Source: Rhodospirillales bacterium (GTDB lineage Bacteria > Pseudomonadota > Alphaproteobacteria > Rhodospirillales > Casp-alpha2). From it: a stretch of DNA of 6,764 nucleotides. Within the stretch, counting starts at the first letter, position 1. Each line of letters opens with the position of its first letter. Positions 1-5,260 of the stretch are shown one piece after another. The DNA is taken from the NCBI GenBank assembly GCA_018664265.1, contig JABJOR010000258.1, positions 1 to 6,764 of the forward strand, written 5' to 3'. A model generated the notes under the pieces. The model was not told where the DNA came from and ran no database searches. It worked only from the letters and a program-made list of their open reading frames with translations. A program made the position numbers and the translations under genes.

Positions 1-409
1 AACGCCAATAGGGGGTCAGTGTTAAATGCTCATTGACAGTTTTGGGGAGTCTATGGCAATAATAAATAACCTTCCTACGGATAAAAAAGTAACGTAAATA
101 TCCCTTTATGGCTATTAGCTGCTCATTCTGTGTCCATTGAAAAATGACTGCTTTTCTAAGCGCAGCAGACATAAATTTCAGAAAATTTGCATTTAGGGTA
201 AAGAAGAAGCCATTTGGAACTAGTGAAAAGGGCCGTTGTTGACCCATTTATGGGCATTGGCTAGGTGCTAATGTTTGGCTGGGTGTGCTACTGAATTTTT
301 TTGCAAAATTATTGACGCCTCGCCCCTGCCTGAAGCACAGTTCGTGAAGAAGGTTTCCCCTGTACTAAAAAATTGCTATGTACAATGAAATTTTTATAGG
401 CGACGTGAA
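1..409. other. Intergenic region with no recognisable gene
   Basis: I find no supported coding region in these 409 bases: all frames are broken by frequent stops and the composition is AT-rich. No tRNA or rRNA signature is visible. A short inverted repeat, CCCAT-TT-ATGGG, lies at 243-254, but its 2-base centre makes it a poor RNA hairpin. The promoter of the downstream mechanosensitive channel gene should be here, but no convincing paired -35/-10 boxes stand out. A TTGCTA at 373-378 followed after 16 bases by TATAGG at 395-400 has acceptable spacing, but it would start transcription almost on the ATG. Confidence 0.6.
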
Positions 410-1540
410 ATGGACGATTTAGTAATTTTTTGGGCTTTGGTTGTCGATGTTTGGCACAATGGTGTTGCCGGTATTGATGTGGGCCGCATGCTGGTTGCCG
501 TTGGTATCCTGATTGGCTTTCTTTTCGTCCGCAAGCTGTTCACCCGTTTCGTACTTGCCTGGTTAAAATCTATCGTAAAAAAAACCAGCACTCAGGTTGA
601 CGATTATGCTATTGAAGCTCTAGAGAACCCCATCCGCTTTGTGCCGGTTGTCCTCGGCATATTTTTCTCAACCCAATATCTAGAGCTTGAAGGGGTTTAT
701 TCTGAAATTGCTGAAAATTTGGTGCGCTCCCTGATCGCCTTTACGATCTTTTGGGGGAGCGTGGAACTGCTGGTTCCTATTAGCCGCTACATATCCCGAT
801 TGGAAAAGCACCTAACGCACGAACTGGTTGAATGGTTAATAAAGGCCATTCGTATTGCTATCATATTGATTGGTACCGCCACAATTTTGCAAATTTGGGG
901 AATTCAAGTTGGCCCAATCCTCGCAGGTGCCGGGTTGTTTGGTGTTGCCGTTGCGCTCGGGGCTCAGGATTTATTCAAGAATTTGATAGCCGGATTGCTT
1001 ATCCTTGGAGAAAAGCGTTTTCGCAAAGGCGACTGGATTCGTGTTGACGGTATTGTTGAGGGGACCGTTGAAAGCATTGGATTTCGCTCCACCATTATCC
1101 GGCGTTTCGACAAAGCCCCGGTGATGGTTCCCAATACAAATTTAGCCGACACCGCCGTTACGAATTTCTCTGCCATGACACACAGGCGAATTTACTGGAT
1201 GATTGGTGTTGAATACAGCACCAACGTAGAACAGCTGCGCGATATCCGAGATCAAATCGAACAATACATTATCGAGTCAACAGACTTTGCCTCGCCCGAA
1301 GAAGCCTCCACGTTCGTGCGGATCGACAGCTTTAATTCGTCGTCCATCGATATTATGCTGTATTGCTTTACACGCACGACGGATTGGGGGAAATGGCTTG
1401 CCGTCAAAGAGCAACTGGCCTATCGCATCAAGCAGATCATTGAGGGGGCTGGTACTGATTTCGCCTTCCCGTCTCAGTCTCTATACGTGAAAGCATTACC
1501 ATCTGAACGCCCGGAAATATTTATTCCCCCGAGCGAATAA
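410..1540 (+). CDS. MscS-family mechanosensitive ion channel
   Basis: This 376-residue inner-membrane protein is a small-conductance mechanosensitive channel, which opens under membrane tension to release solutes after hypo-osmotic shock. The first third has hydrophobic helices at roughly 26-45, 75-91 and 104-124. These are followed by a helix at 144-163 and the Gly/Ala-rich pore-lining helix at 168-195 (GVAVALGAQDLFKN), typical of MscS TM3. The beta domain follows (about 200-260), with RKGDWI, the VEGTVESIGFRST block and the family PN(T/S) motif at 241-243 (VPNTNL). An alpha/beta C-terminal domain ends with FAFPSQSLYV near 351-360, also typical. The five-helix layout suggests a somewhat larger type than E. 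coli MscS, which has about 286 residues. The start is firm: an in-frame TGA lies at 386-388 with no other start codon between. The Shine-Dalgarno sequence is weak (ATAGG, 396-400). The gene converges on the EamA gene with 15 bases between stop codons. Family assignment is secure; the gating ion or solute preference is not. Confidence 0.95.
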   Translation: MDDLVIFWALVVDVWHNGVAGIDVGRMLVAVGILIGFLFVRKLFTRFVLAWLKSIVKKTSTQVDDYAIEALENPIRFVPVVLGIFFSTQYLELEGVYSEIAENLVRSLIAFTIFWGSVELLVPISRYISRLEKHLTHELVEWLIKAIRIAIILIGTATILQIWGIQVGPILAGAGLFGVAVALGAQDLFKNLIAGLLILGEKRFRKGDWIRVDGIVEGTVESIGFRSTIIRRFDKAPVMVPNTNLADTAVTNFSAMTHRRIYWMIGVEYSTNVEQLRDIRDQIEQYIIESTDFASPEEASTFVRIDSFNSSSIDIMLYCFTRTTDWGKWLAVKEQLAYRIKQIIEGAGTDFAFPSQSLYVKALPSERPEIFIPPSE

Positions 1541-1555
1541 ACCCGGAGCCACGGC

Positions 1556-2479
1556 CTAGATAATTGGCGTAGGCTTACGACGCAAACCGGATAAGGCATT
1601 ACCAACGATAGCTCCGAGAAGAACCATGCCACCAAGCAAGGTATAGATACCTGCTGTCTCACCAAAAGCCAGCCAGACCCAGACTGGCCCGAGAACAACC
1701 TCGGTCATGGAAAGCACTGTAAGTTCTGCTGCCGGGACGGATTTGGACCCTATTGTATAGAGTGTCAGGCCCGCACCGACTTGAAAGATGCCAAGGGCAA
1801 GAGCTATTGCGATATCATTGGCAGGAACAACCAAAGGATTGCCCTGAATCATGCATATTGTTCCTGATACTATGAAGGCAAAAACACCCGCTAGAAATAC
1901 AGTAGGCATGGTATCGTCCAGTTTCTTCCAGCGCAGGGCAACGGTGAATATTGCAAAACCAAGTGCTGAGGCAATGGCAGCCAAATTTCCGGCAAGATAG
2001 CCGAGCGATATCCCCTCCCAGACCATAAAACAGATCCCGGCGGTAGCAAAAATCATGGATACCCATGTAGCCTTACGCACACTTTCACGCAGGATGAAAT
2101 AACCAAGCAAGGCCGCAAAGAATGGGGCCGAAGCAAACAGGAACATGGCATTGGCGACTGTCGTGGCCTGTATGGAGTAAATCCCGCCGGAGAAGGCGAT
2201 AACAAGTGCCAGCCCGCCAATAATTCCTGCTGGCCCTGTTTTGCGAATTGCCAATATGGGGTGATTGCCCGAACGCAGAGTAATAATAATAAAGAGTAAG
2301 GGTGTTAGTGACAGTGAACGGTAAAACAAAATTTGCCAGACGTTTGCGATTTCAATGTAACGAATTGCCAACCCCATAATTGAAAAGCAGACGCCAGACA
2401 TCAGAACGAAGAACACTCCGCGCCGATAGCCAATAGCACCGGGTCCTTCAGTAGGCTGTATCACTTGGGTTATCTTCAT
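1556..2479 (-). CDS. EamA/DMT-family transporter (10 TM)
   Basis: This 307-residue integral inner-membrane protein belongs to the drug/metabolite transporter superfamily. Members typically export amino acids, other metabolites or drugs. About ten hydrophobic helices form two tandem EamA repeats, approximately 18-152 and 160-295. Family-like features are the start of repeat one (GVFFVLMSGVCFSIMGLAIRY), an early FYRSL in the second helix, and in repeat two the block ending TEVVLGPVWVWLAFGE. The tail is basic (GLRRKP). I chose the ATG at 2479. The frame stays open upstream to a TTG at 2584, with another ATG at 2521, but that extension lacks EamA features, and length from 2479 is normal for the family. 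No clear Shine-Dalgarno sequence precedes any of the three starts. The gene lies 242 bases downstream of the Lrp/AsnC regulator on the same strand. Regulators of that family often control a neighbouring amino-acid exporter, so amino-acid export is an inference from context. The substrate cannot be read from the sequence. Confidence 0.9.
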   Translation of the reverse strand: MKITQVIQPTEGPGAIGYRRGVFFVLMSGVCFSIMGLAIRYIEIANVWQILFYRSLSLTPLLFIIITLRSGNHPILAIRKTGPAGIIGGLALVIAFSGGIYSIQATTVANAMFLFASAPFFAALLGYFILRESVRKATWVSMIFATAGICFMVWEGISLGYLAGNLAAIASALGFAIFTVALRWKKLDDTMPTVFLAGVFAFIVSGTICMIQGNPLVVPANDIAIALALGIFQVGAGLTLYTIGSKSVPAAELTVLSMTEVVLGPVWVWLAFGETAGIYTLLGGMVLLGAIVGNALSGLRRKPTPII

Positions 2480-2705
2480 GCATAAGAACAATTCAACATT
2501 ACATATGAAATTCAACGTCATTGACGCCAGTATTGTCTTTGAAGTCAACCTTCGAAAGAAGCGAAGATTTTGTAACGTGAACAAATAAAATTAGTCCGAT
2601 TGCACTTTAATTACGCATTCATCCAGCAAACCATCGAGAAGCATATGAGTAAGGCTGAGTGAGGCAAGCGAGGTAAATAGCAATTCTGATTTATCTGTAA
2701 GAATG

Positions 2706-2719
2706 AATTTCTAGAAATT
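2706..2719. repeat. 14-base perfect palindrome AATTTCTAGAAATT after the Lrp-like gene
   Basis: A perfect palindrome lies three bases beyond the stop codon of the Lrp/AsnC gene. It has no loop and no GC-rich stem, so it is not a convincing intrinsic terminator. It might be a protein-binding site in the spacer leading to the EamA gene, or chance in AT-rich DNA. The rest of the spacer from 2480 to 2705 shows no clear promoter or terminator. Confidence 0.3.
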
Positions 2720-2721
2720 AT

Positions 2722-3180
2722 TTAATTGGATTGGAATATATTGGCAGCTTCTGCTGATTTTACCGATTTGCGGCTTGCAAGCAGAATACTGGTTTCTGAA
2801 TCGGAAACACCATCTATCCGCCTAATATCTCGCAATAATACATCGAAGGTTTCCAGATTGGTTGCTTCAATTTCGACAACGATGTCCCAACGACCATTCG
2901 TCGAGTAGAGGGCATGTACTTCCGAATACCCCGTAAGTCGACGAAAAACACTTTCCGCAGCCTGCCCTTCAACTTTTAATGTGGTAATGGCGCGCACCTG
3001 AGAACCCGGTGCTTTGCCTAATGCGAGGGTGAAGCCCTGTATAGTGCCTGATTCCTGCAGTCGATTAATTCGTGCACGAACTGTCGCCCGCGATACACCA
3101 AGGCGCGGTGCAAGACTCGACACTGGCATCCTTGCGTCGGAACGCAGCAGAGAGATCAATTCTCGATCGAGGTCGTCCAT
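2722..3180 (-). CDS. Lrp/AsnC-family transcriptional regulator
   Basis: This 152-residue cytoplasmic DNA-binding protein is of normal length for the feast/famine (Lrp/AsnC) family, which usually senses an amino acid and controls nearby transport or metabolic genes. It opens with the family pattern MDDLDRELISLLRSDAR. A winged helix-turn-helix follows at about 16-50 (LAPRLGVSRATVRARINRLQESG, then the wing IQGFTL). A RAM ligand-binding and oligomerisation domain occupies about 62-135, recognisable from TTLKVEG, the paired GYSEVHALYSTNGRWDIVVEIEA strands and the IDGVSDSETSILL end. The G-x-x-D turn (GRWD, 96-99) is characteristic. I chose the ATG at 3180 because it places the family motif at the N-terminus. 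An in-frame TTG three codons upstream is less likely, and neither has a strong Shine-Dalgarno sequence. It is divergent from the AGCS symporter and upstream of the EamA gene. A palindrome 22 bases upstream of its start suggests autoregulation. The effector is unknown, though an amino acid is likely from context. Confidence 0.95.
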   Translation of the reverse strand: MDDLDRELISLLRSDARMPVSSLAPRLGVSRATVRARINRLQESGTIQGFTLALGKAPGSQVRAITTLKVEGQAAESVFRRLTGYSEVHALYSTNGRWDIVVEIEATNLETFDVLLRDIRRIDGVSDSETSILLASRKSVKSAEAANIFQSN

Positions 3181-3202
3181 AATTACCAATATGTCAGCAC
3201 TA

Positions 3203-3221
3203 AGTTATCATTATGATAACT
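3203..3221. promoter_or_regulatory. Perfect 19-base palindrome, candidate Lrp-like operator
   Basis: The sequence AGTTATCATTATGATAACT is a perfect inverted repeat with 9-base arms around a single central T. It lies 22 bases upstream of the regulator's ATG, on the regulator side of the divergent spacer. AT-rich palindromes of about this size are what Lrp/AsnC dimers usually bind, and they often sit at the regulator's own promoter. It is close enough to the start codon to block transcription or early elongation of the regulator gene. Binding by this particular protein is inferred. Confidence 0.55.
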
Positions 3222-3234
3222 ATCTTTGCCATTA

Positions 3235-3265
3235 TTAGCACATTTTCATCTATTTGCTATGTCAA
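3235..3265 (-). promoter_or_regulatory. Possible promoter of the Lrp-like gene
   Basis: On the minus strand a perfect TTGACA -35 box lies at 3265-3260. The best -10 at tolerable spacing is weak: TGTGCT at 17 bases or TGCTAA at 19. Transcription would start just before the 3203-3221 palindrome, fitting repression by a bound regulator. The -35 lies within the region a plus-strand promoter ending in the 3273-3278 box would use, so the two divergent promoters may overlap. Confidence 0.3.
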
Positions 3266-3272
3266 AAAGCCA

Positions 3273-3278
3273 TATAAT
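3273..3278 (+). promoter_or_regulatory. Candidate -10 box (TATAAT) for the AGCS gene
   Basis: A perfect TATAAT box would start transcription near 3285, immediately before the first stem-loop of the AGCS leader and about 200 bases before the ATG. No good -35 exists at normal spacing. TTGCTA at 3254-3259 is only 13 bases away, and the 17-base position reads CTATTT. A promoter with a good -10 and poor -35 often needs an activator, and the adjacent Lrp-like regulator is the obvious candidate. That role is inferred. Confidence 0.4.
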
Positions 3279-3289
3279 TGACTCCGTAA

Positions 3290-3467
3290 GGATCGTCACC
3301 CGTTAAGGTGGGCCATCCCAATAAAAATAGCGATCAGGAATATTAGGACAAGATCGGTCCTGAAGCACCTTCGCGTAGAGGGCTAATCGTGGTCTCGAGA
3401 ATACGCTGTATGGAAATCATCAGCACCACGACTTAAATGCATATAGTCTCCCCTTAATTAATGGGAG
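3290..3467 (+). promoter_or_regulatory. Structured 5' leader of the AGCS gene (candidate cis-regulatory RNA)
   Basis: Hand pairing of this leader gives a chain of compact stem-loops. P1 (3290-3318): GGAT with ATCC outside, TCACC with GGTGG inside, loop CGTTAA. P2 (3343-3363): TTAGGAC with GTCCTGA, one G-U pair, 7-base loop. P3 (3364-3384) abuts P2: AGC-(bulged A)-CCTT with GAGG-GCT. P4 (3387-3431): TCGTGGT with ACCACGA outside, an 11-base 5' bulge, then GCTG-(T)-ATG with CAT-CAGC closing loop GAAAT. P5 (3448-3467): CTCCC with GGGAG. P2 has competitors, for example TCAGGA at 3334-3339 with TCCTGA at 3358-3363. The leader precedes an amino-acid symporter, a gene class sometimes controlled by glycine riboswitches, but I do not see that riboswitch's conserved bases. 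The structure is unconfirmed, and no ligand can be named. Confidence 0.4.
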
Positions 3468-3472
3468 CAAAC

Positions 3473-3479
3473 AGGAGAG
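3473..3479 (+). promoter_or_regulatory. Strong ribosome binding site of the AGCS gene (AGGAGAG)
   Basis: AGGAGAG ends 9 bases before the ATG at 3489 and selects that start over an out-of-frame ATG at 3461. Its GGAGA (3474-3478) is exactly complementary to TCTCC at 3447-3451, so the site could be masked by the upstream leader. Confidence 0.75.
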
Positions 3480-3488
3480 TTAAACATT

Positions 3489-4919
3489 ATGGAAATGTTA
3501 GAGTCATTTTTTGGCGTGATAGGAGACCTGACGTGGGGATGGGCATTGATTCCATTCCTTGTCGTTCTAGGTGTCTTCTTCACCATCGCGAGTGGATTTG
3601 TACAATTCAAATATTTCACCCGGATGTTTCGGGTCCTGAAGGGTGGCAACCAATCCGCTGACCCATCCGCAATTACGGCACGTGAAGCATTACTGCTGTC
3701 CGTCGGCGGCCGTGTCGGTGGCGGCAACATTGCAGGGGTCGCCGTTGCGATTACGCTCGGTGGACCGGGTGCAGTTTTCTGGATGTGGGCCATCGCTGTC
3801 GTTGGTATGGCGACCAGTCTGATTGAGTGCTCCTTGGCACAACTATACAAAGAGCGTGAAGGTGACGGAACATTTCGTGGTGGTCCAGCCCGTATGATCT
3901 TGCACGGATTGGGGAGTGACTACCGATGGCTCGCAATTCTTTATGCGATTTCGTTGATTGCTGCTTTTGGTATCGGATTTCCAGCATTCCAGGGGAACAC
4001 CGTTGCAGGCGCTGCGCAGGATAGCCTTGGGATTGATCGGATGTACACCGGTATTCTGCTCGCGATTGGAACAGGTTTCGTCGTGTATGGTGGTATCCAC
4101 CGCATCGCCAAGGCTTGTGATGTGATCGTGCCTGTTATGGCGCTTGGGTATATTGGCATGTCGCTACTGGTCATCGTGGCCAATCTTGACGGTATCCCGT
4201 CAGTCATCAGCATGATCTTCTCAAACGCATTCGGCATTGAAGAAGCAGTCGGCGGCGGTATGGGTGCAGCAATTGCACAAGGTTTACGCCGTGGCCTGTT
4301 TTCCAACGAAGCTGGACTTGGTTCTGCCCCTAACGTTGCAGCAACCGCTGACGTTCGTCACCCGGTTAGTCAGGGCATTACACAATCGTTTTCAGTGTTT
4401 ATTGATACGATCATAATTTGTTCCTGTACTGCTTTTGTGATCCTGCTTGGCGACGTTTACGTTCCAGGCGCTGAAGGAATTGACGGCGTTGCACTAACGC
4501 AGCAGTCATTGGTTTCGCATCTCGGCAGTTGGGTACAGTACTTCCTTACCGGAGCCGTCTTACTGTTTGCGTTCAGTTCTATCATCTACAATTACTACTT
4601 GGGTGAGAACGCATTGACCGTCATGACTAAGAACACAAACGTGCTCCACGGGTTTAAAATTGCGTTGGTGGGCATTGTGTTCCTCGGTGCCGTGGCCCCT
4701 GCTGCAACATCAGTGTTCTTCTTCTCTGATCCAATGATGGGTATTTTGGCAGTCGTCAACCTGGTGGCGCTCACCATGTTGTTCCCGATTGCCAAGCGGC
4801 TGATTGTGGACTTCAGTGATCAACTGAAAGCCGGTGTAGATCGGCCTGTGTTAGATCCTGACAAGTTCGCTGACCTGGATATTAATCGTGATGTTTGGGA
4901 TGGCAAAGTGGAGCCGTAA
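3489..4919 (+). CDS. AGCS-family sodium:alanine/glycine symporter
   Basis: This 476-residue polytopic inner-membrane protein imports a small neutral amino acid, typically alanine or glycine, driven by sodium. The family signature is clear at residues 71-100: SVGGRVGGGNIAGVAVAI followed by TLGGPGAVFWMW. The second hallmark is at 266-290, RRGLFSNEAGLGSAPN, followed by HPVSQG. A glutamine at 168 (FPAFQGN) sits where AGCS proteins have a substrate-contacting glutamine, and FSSIIYNYYLGENAL at 362-376 matches the late conserved helix. About eleven hydrophobic segments are visible, and the length is typical. One deviation is GGGN at 77-80, where most members I know have GTGN. The start is supported by the AGGAGAG site nine bases upstream. 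The gene is divergent from the Lrp-like regulator and preceded by a long structured leader, so both transcriptional and RNA-level control are plausible. It is followed by a strong stem-loop at 4954-4998. The family is secure; the exact substrate is not. Confidence 0.95.
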   Translation: MEMLESFFGVIGDLTWGWALIPFLVVLGVFFTIASGFVQFKYFTRMFRVLKGGNQSADPSAITAREALLLSVGGRVGGGNIAGVAVAITLGGPGAVFWMWAIAVVGMATSLIECSLAQLYKEREGDGTFRGGPARMILHGLGSDYRWLAILYAISLIAAFGIGFPAFQGNTVAGAAQDSLGIDRMYTGILLAIGTGFVVYGGIHRIAKACDVIVPVMALGYIGMSLLVIVANLDGIPSVISMIFSNAFGIEEAVGGGMGAAIAQGLRRGLFSNEAGLGSAPNVAATADVRHPVSQGITQSFSVFIDTIIICSCTAFVILLGDVYVPGAEGIDGVALTQQSLVSHLGSWVQYFLTGAVLLFAFSSIIYNYYLGENALTVMTKNTNVLHGFKIALVGIVFLGAVAPAATSVFFFSDPMMGILAVVNLVALTMLFPIAKRLIVDFSDQLKAGVDRPVLDPDKFADLDINRDVWDGKVEP

Positions 4920-4953
4920 TTGATTCTCGAGCTATAACCTTCTTTTCCCCAAG

Positions 4954-4998
4954 CCAACCTTGGTGACATGATTTCATTTATCGTGTCGCCAAGGTTGG
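4954..4998 (+). terminator. 19-pair stem-loop after the AGCS gene, without a U-tract
   Basis: Positions 4954-4972 pair continuously with 4980-4998 (arms beginning CCAACCTTGG and ending CCAAGGTTGG), leaving a 7-base loop at 4973-4979. Seventeen pairs are Watson-Crick and two are G-U wobbles (4964/4988, 4969/4983) when read as plus-strand RNA. It begins 35 bases after the AGCS stop codon, so it is well placed to end or protect that transcript. No run of T follows on either strand, so it is not a textbook intrinsic terminator. It could be a U-less terminator, a 3' stabilising hairpin or a small dispersed palindromic repeat. Confidence 0.5.
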
Positions 4999-5179
4999 GC
5001 GGAGGAAATTCTACGTGCACAGAAATCGTTATATTGATGCGTAGACCCCCATTGGTGCTGGGGTAGATAGAAACGATGGCTAAATTCCGGCCAGAAATGT
5101 CTAAATATGAATACAAATGTCGGAAACAGAATATCATTATAGATAATTGGAATTACTCTAATGTTATCTTCGCGACAGG

Positions 5180-5226
5180 GTGTGGGGAGCGATATCCAGA
5201 ATATATCGTTTAACAACGCTCTACAC
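5180..5226 (+). promoter_or_regulatory. Stem-loop in the presumed BCCT leader
   Basis: GTGT (5180-5183) pairs with ACAC (5223-5226). After two bulged G residues, GGAG (5186-5189) pairs with CTCT (5219-5222), one pair being G-U. Inside, CGATAT (5190-5195) pairs with ATATCG (5203-5208) around a 7-base loop, leaving 5209-5218 unpaired. It ends 18 bases before the ribosome binding site. The fold was found by hand and may be chance. Confidence 0.3.
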
Positions 5227-5244
5227 GATCCTGACTTTAATTAT

Positions 5245-5252
5245 AAGGGAGG
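5245..5252 (+). promoter_or_regulatory. Ribosome binding site of the BCCT gene (AAGGGAGG)
   Basis: AAGGGAGG ends 8 bases before the ATG at 5261. An in-frame TAA at 5255-5257, between this site and the ATG, rules out any longer N-terminus. Confidence 0.75.
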
Positions 5253-5260
5253 CGTAAGAG

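Larger units (their letters stand above)
4999..5260. other. Spacer before the BCCT gene with further foldable sequence
   Basis: No gene is supported here. ATCGTT at 5025-5030 can pair with AACGAT at 5072-5077, enclosing ACCCC (5045-5049) with GGGGT (5060-5064). A second, longer fold lies at 5180-5226. AATATCATTATAGATAATT at 5130-5148 resembles the palindrome upstream of the Lrp-like gene but is imperfect. I see no convincing -35/-10 pair for the BCCT gene. Confidence 0.5.

Noticed and set aside
243..254. CCCATTTATGGG inverted repeat as an RNA hairpin or operator
   Set aside because: Its arms are only 5 bases with a 2-base centre, too small for a stable hairpin and not associated with any gene start.
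1541..1555. Terminator between the convergent MscS and EamA genes
   Set aside because: Only 15 bases separate the stop codons, and I could find no stable stem with a T-run there or immediately around it.
2480..2584. N-terminal extension of the EamA protein to the TTG at 2584 or ATG at 2521
   Set aside because: The extra residues lack EamA features, no Shine-Dalgarno sequence supports them, and the protein from 2479 already has normal length and topology.
3290..3480. Glycine riboswitch upstream of the AGCS symporter
   Set aside because: This was the first expectation for the gene class, but the conserved glycine aptamer core sequences and tandem aptamer layout are not visible. I kept it only as an unclassified structured leader.
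3461..3661. Plus-strand reading frame starting at the ATG 28 bases before the AGCS start
   Set aside because: It is out of frame with the symporter, overlaps its conserved N-terminus, has no family resemblance, and its ATG lies before the Shine-Dalgarno sequence rather than after it.
3751..4306. Several minus-strand open frames inside the AGCS gene
   Set aside because: They are antisense to a strongly conserved family coding region and have no recognisable features, so they are shadows.
4820..5216. Minus-strand reading frames covering the end of AGCS and the following spacer
   Set aside because: They overlap the conserved symporter or the hairpin region, show no recognisable domain and have unnatural composition.
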